Assembly: GCA_028280485.1 (NCBI GenBank)
Contig: JANQLS010000191.1
Span: 1 to 40,719, forward strand
DNA: 40,719 bases
Reading direction: 5' to 3'
From: Planctomycetota bacterium
GTDB taxonomy: Bacteria; Planctomycetota; UBA8108; JACQVS01
This document shows, in pieces, positions 26,002-35,434 of the stretch. Position 1 is the stretch's first letter. The number at the start of each line of letters is the position of its first letter. The notes under the pieces were generated by a model. It did not search any database. It was not told where the DNA came from and was given only the letters and a program-made list of their open reading frames with translations. Position numbers and translations under genes: made by a program.

Positions 26002-29000
26002 GAGTAATCGCTTCGTCTAAGTTGTAGATCATATTCGTTACGACCAAGAGAGATGCCACCTCGATCGGCTGACTCCCACCTCGATGCTCCGCTTGCCCAA
26101 AAGACAGTAGCTGATGAGCTAAGGCTCGAGTTTTTGTAAAACTCTCTTTGGCTCTTTGGTATTCGCGCTCCATGATATTCAACTCTGCCTCGGTAGGAGT
26201 ACGAAGAACGATTTCTTGAAAAGCAAACTGCAAACGATCTTTTGTAGTCCCCTTGAGGATGCTGGCTCGACGAGCCAAGTGTCGCGAAGCCTCCAAGATA
26301 CTCAAATCATTTAACAGAGTCAGTGCATGTAGAGGGGTATTCGTTCTCCGCGGTCGTACCTCACACACTCTCCGTTGAGCACTATCGAAAAGGAACGTCG
26401 GAGCCGCTGCCCGCCGCCAAAAAGCGTAGATTGTTCTTCTAAATTGAGACTCGCCTTGGCTTGGATCGTAACGAAATCTTCCCATGAAGATCTCTTGCCA
26501 AACTCCAGGAGGTTGATAGGGCTTGACCGTGGGGCCTCCTAAACGAGGATTTAACAAGCCACTCGATTTCAGTACGGCATCACGAATCATCCAACTCGGC
26601 AATCGAAATCGAGACCCACGGGCTAACTGACGATTATCCGGATCGAGTTCAAGCTGCTCTTGACTCATCACACTCGATTGGCGATACGTGTCGCTGGTAA
26701 CGATCAATTTGAGTAGATGTTTGATATTCCATTCACTCTCGATCAGCTCAACTGCTAACCAATCTAAAAGCAGAGGATGAGTAGGTTTTTCCCCCTGTAA
26801 ACCAAAATCTTCGGGTGTACGAACTAAACCCGTACCGAAACAAAGTTGCCAAAGATGGTTAGCAATCACTCGGGCTGTAAGAGGATTCTTTTTCGAAACA
26901 AGCCACTCGGCCAAGTCTAATCTTGAAAGAGATTCTTTCTTGGCACTCGTCAATACAGCCTTTGGAAACGAACGAGGAACGACCTCACCTTTTTTATCCC
27001 ATACCCCTCGGACTAAGACGTGAGTCTTGCGAGGATCTTTACGCTCCCCTAAAACCATGACCTTGAGATTACCAGCCGCCTTTTTAACTTCATTTAATTG
27101 ACGTTGAGCCCGGCTGAGATCATCTCGTACTCTTTGGTAGTGAGTGTGATCCGAAAGAAACTGCTTAAACAATCGATCTTTAATCTTGGGATCGAGTTTG
27201 GACAAATCCTCGAGCTTTAAAGTCGCTAGGGATTCCATCGGCATCGGATTGAATGAACGAACGGCATCTCCAGGTTGATCACTTACCGAAACTCTAAACC
27301 GACCGATATTGGCATCGCCTCGAGTGGAACGATGTAAAAGAACAAAAATGAGTTCATCCCCTTCTGCCATCGAAAGAGGTTCATCTAAGGCGAAAATAGC
27401 GGTTCTTTTCTCTTTGGCGTGTTTAGCTTCGGTCGTCCAACCATTGCGAGGATCATCGTCTAAGGTTCCTCTAACTCTTCCGTAATTTCTTCCGCCCACG
27501 TTTCTCTCAGCGTCAGCGATAGCCTGTGCGATCTCGACATCTTCAAATTGCAAACTCCCTTTACGGCGAACTTGAAGTTTGACGTCCGTCAAGACAAATC
27601 GACCATCCTGACCTCGAGAATGCATCCCATTAGTGTGGGACTTATGGGGAAAGACTTCCAGCCGAAGACCGGTGACTCGCTTGAGCTGAGTGGAAGCGAT
27701 CAGTCGATAATCATCCTGGAAAGGATTGGGACCAATGGCTTGAACGACTCCTCCTACTTCTTTTTTAAGCTGAGTTCCTTCAACCGTAGAAATACGGTGT
27801 GGATCTAATATGTGCCAAGACTTAAAACCTCTCCTGACCGAAGTATTCGCCTCCGCCAGCCAAGGAATAAATTCTTCCTGAGCTTGGGCTAATGCCTCCT
27901 TCTCAAATTTCTTTCTCCGTTCAACGATCTCATTCATCTCCTTAACGGCTTCAGGAGCCTGGGGAGATTTGTAAGTCATGAAGGGTTTCGCCCCTCCCCC
28001 AGCTCGACCGTCTTCATCAATACTGTTGAAGAAAGCGAATAAGCTGTAATACTCTTTTTGAGAAATCGGATCGAACTTATGGGAATGACACTGACAGCAA
28101 CCCAAGGTGAGGCCCATGAAAACCGTTCCCATCGTGTTCACTCGATCGATCACATAGTCGATCCGTGACTCTTCCGCCAACCTTCCACCTTCCCCGTTCG
28201 TCATATGGTTTCGGTTAAAACAAGTGGCGAGAATTTGTTCCTTCGTTGCGTTTGGGAGTAAGTCACCGGCGAACTGTTCAATCGTGAATTGATCGAAGGG
28301 CATGTTTTTATTGAAAGCATCGACAACCCAATCTCGCCAGGGCCAATTGGCACGGGTAGAGTCCGCTTGGTAACCATCGGTGTCGGAGTAGCGAGCAGCG
28401 TCGAGCCACCAAACAGCCATGCGCTCTCCGAAATGGGGTGATTTCAGAAAGCGATCAACATGCTTGAGATAGGCATCGGGAGAAGAGTCTTTTTCAAAGG
28501 ATTGAACTTCAGCGTAACTCGGCGGTAAACCCGTGAGGTCTGAGCTGAGCCGTCGGAGTTGAGTATGCTTTTCAGCCGGTTTTGAAAACTTGAGCTTTGA
28601 ACCTTTCAGGCGTTCCTTTACAAAGGCATCGACAGGATGCGGGTGGCCCTCAGGAACTTTAGGTTTTTGGGGAACTTCAAAGGCCCAGTGTTTTCCCCAC
28701 ACCGCCCCTTTAAGGATCCATTCCTTGATGATCGCCAGCTCTCGTTCATTTAAGGGTTTTCTGTGAGAGTCCTTTGGCGGCATCACATCGTCAGGGTCTT
28801 TCGTAGAGACCCGTTCCCACAGAACGCTCCTCTCAAGATTCCCCGGAGTGATCACGCGGTAGTCTTTTCGAAGCCGTTTGGCATCCTCTTCATCGTCCAA
28901 GCGAAGCTTCGCTTTTCGATCCCCTTCGTCGGGACCGTGACAGTGAAAACAGCGATCAGAGAGAATAGGAAGCACATCGCGACTGAAGCTCACTTCGGCG

Positions 29001-29086
29001 TGAGCCACTCGTGCTATATTGAAGAAAAAATAGCAAAAAACGAAAACCAGAATAAACCTATAAAATGGAGAGCTAATTTTTAACAT
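25994..29086 (-). CDS. DUF1549/DUF1553 (PSD1) cytochrome-like protein, full length
   Basis: This 1030-aa protein has a signal peptide (residues 1-30, ...VAHA) followed by PSCyt1 with C46-F-H-C49-H50 and GPDEGDRKAKLRLD, the likely heme c site. DUF1549 contains WWLDAARYSDTDGYQ and, near residue 330, CCQCHSHKFDPIS. A central jelly-roll-like insert (about residues 430-620) may bind carbohydrate. DUF1553 fills the C-terminus (RRTNTPLHALTLLNDLSILE). It shows what is missing from the truncated copy at the left edge of the window. It is the first gene of a two-gene operon with DUF1501 and is divergent from the DUF3592-like genes. Confidence 0.93.
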   Translation of the reverse strand: MLKISSPFYRFILVFVFCYFFFNIARVAHAEVSFSRDVLPILSDRCFHCHGPDEGDRKAKLRLDDEEDAKRLRKDYRVITPGNLERSVLWERVSTKDPDDVMPPKDSHRKPLNERELAIIKEWILKGAVWGKHWAFEVPQKPKVPEGHPHPVDAFVKERLKGSKLKFSKPAEKHTQLRRLSSDLTGLPPSYAEVQSFEKDSSPDAYLKHVDRFLKSPHFGERMAVWWLDAARYSDTDGYQADSTRANWPWRDWVVDAFNKNMPFDQFTIEQFAGDLLPNATKEQILATCFNRNHMTNGEGGRLAEESRIDYVIDRVNTMGTVFMGLTLGCCQCHSHKFDPISQKEYYSLFAFFNSIDEDGRAGGGAKPFMTYKSPQAPEAVKEMNEIVERRKKFEKEALAQAQEEFIPWLAEANTSVRRGFKSWHILDPHRISTVEGTQLKKEVGGVVQAIGPNPFQDDYRLIASTQLKRVTGLRLEVFPHKSHTNGMHSRGQDGRFVLTDVKLQVRRKGSLQFEDVEIAQAIADAERNVGGRNYGRVRGTLDDDPRNGWTTEAKHAKEKRTAIFALDEPLSMAEGDELIFVLLHRSTRGDANIGRFRVSVSDQPGDAVRSFNPMPMESLATLKLEDLSKLDPKIKDRLFKQFLSDHTHYQRVRDDLSRAQRQLNEVKKAAGNLKVMVLGERKDPRKTHVLVRGVWDKKGEVVPRSFPKAVLTSAKKESLSRLDLAEWLVSKKNPLTARVIANHLWQLCFGTGLVRTPEDFGLQGEKPTHPLLLDWLAVELIESEWNIKHLLKLIVTSDTYRQSSVMSQEQLELDPDNRQLARGSRFRLPSWMIRDAVLKSSGLLNPRLGGPTVKPYQPPGVWQEIFMGRFRYDPSQGESQFRRTIYAFWRRAAAPTFLFDSAQRRVCEVRPRRTNTPLHALTLLNDLSILEASRHLARRASILKGTTKDRLQFAFQEIVLRTPTEAELNIMEREYQRAKESFTKTRALAHQLLSFGQAEHRGGSQPIEVASLLVVTNMIYNLDEAITHE

Positions 29087-29273
29087 CAGTCAATTTAGAA
29101 CCAGTGCACAATCTAAGTAATTGCTTAATTTTAACCTTCAATTTTATAAGATAATCCAGTCTAAAAGAAGGGCCATTTAACACAATAAGGGTATCAAATG
29201 GACTTACCGTTCAATATTATTAAGGATCGCACAGAAAAACAGTCAGAAATGAACTTCATCCAAAGTAAATCAA

Positions 29274-30443
29274 GTGGCCAAAAACGTATCACAAACTAGG
29301 CTAATTTATATTCTCTCATTTATCGTTGGACCCATTTTTGTCGGTTTTGCAGTCGGTCTTTTTTTCTTTTATAAGGCTGAGTCGACCAAGTACAGAGAAG
29401 CGTCAAATTGGGTTCCAACTCCTGCCCAAATAAGAGAATTTTACTCTAAGATTCGGGATAAAAATGAAATAGAAAGTGCTGTATTTACTTACACCCATGA
29501 TGGCAAAAAATACGTAAACCATCGCATTTTCCTCAAAAATGATTCTGATCAAAAATCTTCTTATTACTCTTCCAAACTTGAATATCTCCGCAACCAAGCG
29601 AAGAAGAAAGAAACGATACAATGCTGGGTGAATCCAAAGTCACCCTCAGAATCCTACATTTTTGACAACACAAAGGAAGAGCCCTTCAATTATATAATTG
29701 GACTCATTTTGGCTACTGGACTCTTGGGGATTTCGATCACAGGTGGAGCCGCTCTAACTATTAGAAAAAATTTTAAAGAGTTACGCCAACAAAAGAAATT
29801 CCCACGCAAACCTTGGTTATGGAAAAAGAAGTGGAATAGAGTAATCTTCAAATCCGTCTGGCATCATAAACTAAATATGCTTATCTTTCCGGCATTGTTT
29901 GGAATTCCCGTGTTAACAACAATTTGGATAGATCTATTTCGAGGGAGTCGATCTATTTTTAATGAATACCTCAAACCCTTTTTAATCGTTTCAGCCATTA
30001 CGTTGGTGATCTTATTCATACTAAGTAAATCTATTTACCGTGCTTTACTTTGGTTTTTTTTTAGATCCTCCAGATTAAAATTGGATTCTTCCCCGGCGAA
30101 GATAGGGCAAGAAATAAACGGAATGATCAGCACTCCAGTACCTCAAGAAAAACTTAGTTCTTGCAATGTAAAGATTGAATGTCGGTGGACTCATCCCGCT
30201 GACAATAACAGCAGCGCAATAGAAACAGAAATCTTATGGGGCAAGACTCACCAAATTGATATCAAAAATTTGATTAACAATAAAAATAAAACTCAAATCC
30301 CATTTTCCTTTTTTATTGCGGGACACTGTGATCCCAGCGATGAAACAGATCTGGAATCCAAAACAAACTGGTTTATTGTAGTGACCGGGCAAAACCCAGG
30401 TTTAGATTATTTTTCTGAATTTGAAATTCCGGTATTTAAATAA
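29274..30443 (+). CDS. DUF3592-like membrane protein
   Basis: This 389-aa protein is read from a GTG at 29274. The order is a membrane helix at residues 10-32; an extracytoplasmic region with the DUF3592 style (SNWVPTPAQIREFYSKI, FTYTHDGKKYVNHRIF, QCWVNPKSPSESYIF); a second helix (YIIGLILATGLLGISITGG); two more helices near residues 200-260; and a soluble C-terminal domain. DUF3592 has no known function. No good ribosome site is seen before the GTG, so the start is uncertain. The next gene is a diverged tandem copy. Confidence 0.75.
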   Translation: MAKNVSQTRLIYILSFIVGPIFVGFAVGLFFFYKAESTKYREASNWVPTPAQIREFYSKIRDKNEIESAVFTYTHDGKKYVNHRIFLKNDSDQKSSYYSSKLEYLRNQAKKKETIQCWVNPKSPSESYIFDNTKEEPFNYIIGLILATGLLGISITGGAALTIRKNFKELRQQKKFPRKPWLWKKKWNRVIFKSVWHHKLNMLIFPALFGIPVLTTIWIDLFRGSRSIFNEYLKPFLIVSAITLVILFILSKSIYRALLWFFFRSSRLKLDSSPAKIGQEINGMISTPVPQEKLSSCNVKIECRWTHPADNNSSAIETEILWGKTHQIDIKNLINNKNKTQIPFSFFIAGHCDPSDETDLESKTNWFIVVTGQNPGLDYFSEFEIPVFK

Positions 30444-30476
30444 ACTTCCATAGCTCAATTAAATAAAAGATTTTAT

Positions 30477-31649
30477 ATGTCTGCGTATTCATCTGTTTCA
30501 AATTTATTTAAAATAGCTCTCATTGGCGCAGTGGGTATGGGATTTTTAGCGGTGGGAATTTTTATGTTCGGGCAGTTTTTCAAACTCATAATTGAGTTTA
30601 AAGAAATTCAAAGTTGGGATACCGCACCCGCCAGAATTCTTAGCGCTGAATTAATCGTTGATAAAGCGAGTCGTAAAAATGAAGGCGACACTTATTCGGT
30701 TTCCGCCAGCTATAGCTATATATACGAAAGAGATTTCTATAAAAGTGATACCGTCTACCCCAGTTCCAGCAGTGACAATTTTGGAACTTATCATCAAGAC
30801 AATGCGGAACTATTAAAGCGACATATGGCCTCAGGTGAAAATTATGACTGCTTTGTAAATCCTGACCTACCCGTTGAATCAGTCTTGTTCAATGACCTGC
30901 GGTTTTCAATGGTATTTTTTCATTTACTCTTCATCACGGCATTTGGGGGAGGAGGATTTTGCTCATTATATATTCTTTTAAATCCAGCATGGAAATTTCT
31001 TATTGGACACATTAAAAAACTCGACGATAAACCCTGGTTGCTGACAAGGAAATGGCGTTCTCCAAAAGTGGGAACAAAGATGACATTAAGCTCTATAATC
31101 CTCTTCGTAGCTTCTCTGCTTGGCGTGACCTTATTTGTTTTGGCCACTATTTTTTATATCTATTTGTTTGGAATCACCTTCACCACCAAATTCTCTGTTC
31201 TTGTAGTATTCACCTTACTTTTTCTATTTTTAGCTGTAATAGAACTCAAGTTATTCAAGACCTGGAATCAAAAGAAACGAATCTTTATTCACTTGGATCC
31301 TCACCCCGGTAAAATCGGAGGCAAAATTGAAGGAACATTTGTAATCCCATTTCAACTCACTGATTGCGATCAGCTAAATGTAAGTTTGAAGAACAGAGTT
31401 GCAATCGTGACTCCAAAAGGCATTTCAGGTTACGAGTATCTCTACGAGAAAGAATTCACTATTTTAGCTAAGGAATTCATTTCGAGGGATAATCAAATAA
31501 TGGCCCCATTTAAATTTGATATCCCTCAAACAGCTAAACCTAGCCGTGCATTTAATTTATTAACTGGAAGCTCCATTTGGTTTCTCAATTTAAAATTCAA
31601 AGACGGGAAAAACCGGTTTGAATTTAAGTTCGATGTTCCTGTGTTTTAA
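30477..31649 (+). CDS. DUF3592-like membrane protein, tandem paralogue
   Basis: This 390-aa protein begins 33 nt after the previous stop and has the same plan: helix (residues 10-35), DUF3592-type region (IQSWDTAPARILSAEL, YDCFVNPDLPVESVLF), helix, a KPWLLTRKWRSPK linker that matches KPWLWKKKWNR in its neighbour, two helices, and a C-terminal beta-rich domain (HPGKIGGKIEGTFVIP aligned with SSPAKIGQEINGMISTP). Identity is low outside these motifs, so the duplication is old. Likely co-transcribed. Function unknown. Confidence 0.78.
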   Translation: MSAYSSVSNLFKIALIGAVGMGFLAVGIFMFGQFFKLIIEFKEIQSWDTAPARILSAELIVDKASRKNEGDTYSVSASYSYIYERDFYKSDTVYPSSSSDNFGTYHQDNAELLKRHMASGENYDCFVNPDLPVESVLFNDLRFSMVFFHLLFITAFGGGGFCSLYILLNPAWKFLIGHIKKLDDKPWLLTRKWRSPKVGTKMTLSSIILFVASLLGVTLFVLATIFYIYLFGITFTTKFSVLVVFTLLFLFLAVIELKLFKTWNQKKRIFIHLDPHPGKIGGKIEGTFVIPFQLTDCDQLNVSLKNRVAIVTPKGISGYEYLYEKEFTILAKEFISRDNQIMAPFKFDIPQTAKPSRAFNLLTGSSIWFLNLKFKDGKNRFEFKFDVPVF

Positions 31650-31777
31650 TCCCCTCAGTGAATTATATCTTCAACTTTTCAGCCAACTATAAACCATCCA
31701 TCATTAAGATGAGTTACCATGGAGGTTTGATAAATTGTTATTCTTAATTCTGGAAGACTACTAATCACTCCATTTCA

Positions 31778-34357
31778 ATGAATCGACTTGTACTTTTTTC
31801 ATTCATCTGCTTGTCAATCCTTCAGCTGCCGATTGCAGCTCAAGTTAAAGAGGATCGAATCCCTTGGACCACATCAAAAATAGTCGGTTCCCCCGAACCT
31901 CCACTCCCCTACACCACTGAAGCTATTTATACTGAAATTAAATTTAGGCGCCCCATTCATGCCATCACTGAAGCAGGAACGACAAACATAATCGTGATTC
32001 TTCAAAATGAAGGCGGACCTGCAAAGGGATTACTTTTCGAAGATGAAAAAGATGCAAAAGAAACCACTCTGTTTTTTGAAATTCCTCGATTAGTTTACGG
32101 AATCACCTTTCACCCCAAATACAAAACCAATCGAAAAGTTTACATCTTTTCAAATGGCGATGTCGGAAAACAAGGTCGACACAATCGAGTGGCTGAATAT
32201 ACAGTTCGAGAAACTGAATCCCCTCGTTGTGATCCAAAATCAGAACGAATCATTCTAGAGTGGCCGTCGGCAGGTCACGATGGAGGTGATTTATGTTTCG
32301 GTAATGACGGCATGCTTTATTTGAGTTCAGGGGATGGAAGCACCGACTCCGATACCCTCCTCACCGGGCAAGATCTTCGTGACATCAGGGGTGGGGTCTT
32401 ACGCATCGATGTCGATTCTCATTCGAATGACCAACCTTACTCCATCCCTGAAGACAATCCATATCACTCCTTCAAAGAGGCTAAAAAAGAACTCTGGGCT
32501 ATTGGCCTTCGCAATCCGTGGAGGATGTCTTACGACCGAGAAAGCGACCAACTTTGGGTTGGTAATAACGGCCAAGATCTTTGGGAAACCGTTCACTTGG
32601 TTCGTAAGGGTGAAAACTACGGTTGGAGTGTTTACGAAGGTAATCATCCCTTTTACTTGAATCGCAAGTTGGCTCCAGTGCCATTCACCCCTCCCACGGC
32701 TGAACATCATCACCGTGAAGCCCGTTCCCTTACGGGTGGAGTCGTTTATCGAGGGGATCGACATCCTGATTTAGTCGGTGCTTATATTTACGGAGATTAT
32801 TCGACGGGAAAAATTTGGGGCATCCTTCACGATGGTAAGAAGATTATCTGGAAGAAGGAATTAGCCGACACGGTTTTACAGATCGCCGGGTTTTCTAATT
32901 CGCCTCGAGGCGAGTTACTCATCGTCGACCATGGCGGCGGGATTCATGCCTTGAGAAAGCGAGAGATTCAAAAGAAGGTTAACAAGTTTCCACGAAAACT
33001 AACGGAAACCGGGCTTTTTAAATCCGTCAAAAAACATCAACTTGAAGAAGGAATCATCTCGTACTCCGTTGCGGCCGAGGCTTGGCAGAATGGAGCTGAG
33101 GTAGATCGATTTATCGCCGTTCCCGGATCACAAAGATTGCGCTTTGATCGGGATCGTGCTTTCGGATTCCCCGAAGGCTCTGTCATCCTTCAAACTATCC
33201 GAGCCGATCAACATCGAATTGAAACGAGATTATTAGTTCTCCAAGACAAGGAGTGGGTCGGGTATTCCTATGCCTGGAATGCCGATCAAACCGATGCTCA
33301 TTTGGTCGAAAGCGAAGGCAAGGCCATCGATATTCCCCATTTCGGGAGCTGGAAAATTCCCAGTCGAGCCGAATGTATGTCCTGCCACAGCCGAGAAGCT
33401 CGCTTTGTATTAGGGGTAACAGGTAGACAATTGAATATTGAGGTTGAGGGAAAAAACCAACTCGACACTTTCCATCGATTGAAGATTTTAAACCGTCAGC
33501 CCAATAAGAAATTTGATGCTCTGACGAATCCTTACGACAAGGACAAAGATCTCACGAAGAGAGCGAGGAGTTACTTGCACGTCAATTGCTCTGCTTGCCA
33601 TATTCGGGCGGGCGGCGGAAATTCACAGATGGAACTTCGAATCGAGCGGCCGCTAAAGAAAACCAACACCGTCGACATTCGGCCCCGCCATCATTTCTTC
33701 GACATCAACAACGCGATGTTGATTGCCCCGCAACAACCCGATCGATCGGTTTTATTGAAGAGACTCGAAGTCTCAGGCTCAGGGCAGATGCCACCTATCG
33801 GTCGACACAAAGTCGATAAGCAAGCAGTGGATTTGTTCAGAGAGTGGATCCAATCTCTAAAGCGTAGCCGAGAATTTGTTCGTAAGTGGAAATTAGAAGA
33901 TTTCAAATCAAAATTGAATAGTGTTCGAAAGGGTCAAGTTAGTGAGCAGGGAAAAAATTTGTTTATGGAAGCCGGCTGTCAGCAATGCCACAGTATCGGT
34001 GAACTAAAGAGCGAAGGAGTGGGACCGGACTTGTCGTCTTTAAGAGAAAACAACGATGCGATGGGGTTGTTGGATTCCATTTTAAACCCATCAAAAAACA
34101 TCGCCCCAGAGTATAGAGCGACAGAAGTCATCACCAAAAATGGGATGGTGGTGACCGGCCGAATAGAACATGAAGATGAGAACAAGATCATCATCCGTAC
34201 TCCCGATGCTTTCAAAAAGCCCATTGAGATCAATAAGGGTGACATCGTGAAACGTTCATTAAGTGACGTCTCCACCATGCCCAGCGAGATTTTGAATGAG
34301 TACACCCAGGATGAGATATTGAAGTTATTGAGTTATTTGGTTTCGGTTCAGCGGTGA
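31778..34357 (+). CDS. Glucose/sorbosone dehydrogenase-like propeller fused to cytochrome-like modules
   Basis: This 859-aa protein has signal peptide MNRLVLFSFICLSILQLPIA. Residues ~50-400 form a PQQ-type glucose/sorbosone dehydrogenase propeller (GHDGGDLCFGNDGMLYLSSG, IGLRNPWRMSYDRES, LTGGVVYRG). A middle region carries C533-M-S-C-H and C604-S-A-C-H. The last ~130 residues, with C734-Q-Q-C-H and VGPDLSSLRENNDAMGLLDS, match the heme-binding domain typical of Pirellula/Verrucomicrobium proteins. Three CxxCH motifs suggest electrons move from the propeller to hemes within one polypeptide. The substrate is unknown. Confidence 0.88.
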   Translation: MNRLVLFSFICLSILQLPIAAQVKEDRIPWTTSKIVGSPEPPLPYTTEAIYTEIKFRRPIHAITEAGTTNIIVILQNEGGPAKGLLFEDEKDAKETTLFFEIPRLVYGITFHPKYKTNRKVYIFSNGDVGKQGRHNRVAEYTVRETESPRCDPKSERIILEWPSAGHDGGDLCFGNDGMLYLSSGDGSTDSDTLLTGQDLRDIRGGVLRIDVDSHSNDQPYSIPEDNPYHSFKEAKKELWAIGLRNPWRMSYDRESDQLWVGNNGQDLWETVHLVRKGENYGWSVYEGNHPFYLNRKLAPVPFTPPTAEHHHREARSLTGGVVYRGDRHPDLVGAYIYGDYSTGKIWGILHDGKKIIWKKELADTVLQIAGFSNSPRGELLIVDHGGGIHALRKREIQKKVNKFPRKLTETGLFKSVKKHQLEEGIISYSVAAEAWQNGAEVDRFIAVPGSQRLRFDRDRAFGFPEGSVILQTIRADQHRIETRLLVLQDKEWVGYSYAWNADQTDAHLVESEGKAIDIPHFGSWKIPSRAECMSCHSREARFVLGVTGRQLNIEVEGKNQLDTFHRLKILNRQPNKKFDALTNPYDKDKDLTKRARSYLHVNCSACHIRAGGGNSQMELRIERPLKKTNTVDIRPRHHFFDINNAMLIAPQQPDRSVLLKRLEVSGSGQMPPIGRHKVDKQAVDLFREWIQSLKRSREFVRKWKLEDFKSKLNSVRKGQVSEQGKNLFMEAGCQQCHSIGELKSEGVGPDLSSLRENNDAMGLLDSILNPSKNIAPEYRATEVITKNGMVVTGRIEHEDENKIIIRTPDAFKKPIEINKGDIVKRSLSDVSTMPSEILNEYTQDEILKLLSYLVSVQR

Positions 34358-34397
34358 GGAGTATTGAGGGTGAACAGGGAGATCGGGTTTTAGTTTC

Positions 34398-34756
34398 GCC
34401 TTACAGGGCTTGAATATTTTTTCTCTTATACCCAGGGCGGCGCAGCTTCGCTGCTCTGCCCTGGGCTATAAAGTTTCGGGCTTACAGCCCTTGGTCGCTT
34501 GAATCCACAAGTTCACAAGCATTTAATGATGAAAAAATCACACTTTCAGAAGGCTAAGAGACTTGATTTAAGAAATCCTCAAAGGACTGGTAAGTCGAGT
34601 GAATCTGAAAAGGCTATATTGAGTGTAATTAGCTTTTGCCCAATTTAATCCAAGGGCTGAAGGCCCGCCACTTTATAGCCCAGGGCAAAGCGGAGGGGCG
34701 AAGCCACGGAGCGTCGCCCTGGGTCTGGGTAAATAGGTGTCGAGCCCTGTAAGGGC
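34398..34756. repeat. Family B palindromes next to the transposase
   Basis: Hairpins seen: a half element CGCCTTACAGGGCT (34398-34411); CCCAGGGC/GCCCTGGG (34431-34438/34458-34465) with inner GCAGC-TTC-GCTGC; GGGCT-TAC-AGCCC (34478-34490); CCCAGGGC/GCCCTGGG (34679-34686/34716-34723); and GCCCT-GTA-AGGGC (34744-34756), which ends 20 nt from the 3' end of the transposase gene. The last two occur in the same order at 20125-20187. A 40-codon frame at 34526-34648 has no ribosome site, and I do not support it as a gene. Nothing else is seen in the gap 34358-34776. Confidence 0.78.
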
Positions 34757-34776
34757 GACACTCATCCCTAAATTCT

Positions 34777-35220
34777 CTAATCCCATAAATATCTCTCATC
34801 AAATTTTAATTTGTGTTTCTTCAGCAACCACCTCAACTCAGATTTATAACTAAAATTTGAATGATGCTCACGTTGGTTTTTTATGTAATTTCTCACTTGG
34901 TTATAGTTCGAATAACTCACTGAAAAACTTGCATAACCGGCCTGCCATTGAAAAAGGTCAACTTTCTCTTTCATCCATTTTGAACTACTCTTCTTGACTT
35001 CTTGGACCACTTTAACCAACGAAATGTATTTTGAAAGTGCGAAAAGAATATGAACATGATCTTCAATTCCTCCAACAACTATCTTATGACAATTCAGCTT
35101 CATCAAGACTCCAGAAATGTAGCCATACAAATCTCCTGACACCGACTCCTCAATCCATCGATATCTCATTTTCGTACTAAAAACCAAATGAACATAATTA
35201 ACGACTAACGATTGCGACAT
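34777..35220 (-). CDS. HUH/Y1 single-strand transposase (IS200/REP-associated type)
   Basis: This 147-aa protein has the Y1 transposase signature: the HUH motif in GGIEDHVHILFALSK (His-Val-His) and the catalytic Tyr in QVRNYIKNQREHH. The N-terminus (QSLVVNYVHLVFSTKMRYRW) and FQWQAGYASFSVSYS also fit the family. Such enzymes cut single-stranded DNA at hairpin feet, either to move IS200/IS605 elements or, as RAYTs, to process or spread REP palindromes. The length is complete for IS200 TnpA. No TnpB partner and no second copy are seen. Hairpins of family B lie directly 3' of it, which favours a RAYT-like role. It is the only mobile-element enzyme in the window. Confidence 0.88.
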   Translation of the reverse strand: MSQSLVVNYVHLVFSTKMRYRWIEESVSGDLYGYISGVLMKLNCHKIVVGGIEDHVHILFALSKYISLVKVVQEVKKSSSKWMKEKVDLFQWQAGYASFSVSYSNYNQVRNYIKNQREHHSNFSYKSELRWLLKKHKLKFDERYLWD

Positions 35221-35318
35221 ACTCTCTTAAACTCATTGCTCCCCGAACCAAAAAACTCCTTTAATTTTTATAACTCCTTCCCCCAAAAATTCATGAACTA
35301 AATTAACGCCGATCGACA

Positions 35319-35347
35319 TTGATACAATTCGCACGAATTCTTATTTA
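35319..35347 (+). promoter_or_regulatory. Weak candidate promoter before the esterase gene
   Basis: TTGATA (35319-35324), 17 nt, TATTTA (35342-35347). The spacing is ideal but the sequence is A/T-rich, so chance is possible. The start codon at 35435 has its own ribosome site (TTAGGAG, 8 nt upstream). Confidence 0.25.
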
Positions 35348-35434
35348 CAGTGATATTCTTATTGAAATTACCCTATGAAAAACTATCCAATAGTTAGAAT
35401 CATTTGGAAAACAATCATGACTTAGGAGCAAACA

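Noticed and set aside
34526..34648. 40-codon ATG frame between repeats
   Set aside because: No ribosome site, no recognisable domain, surrounded by palindromes; cannot be supported.
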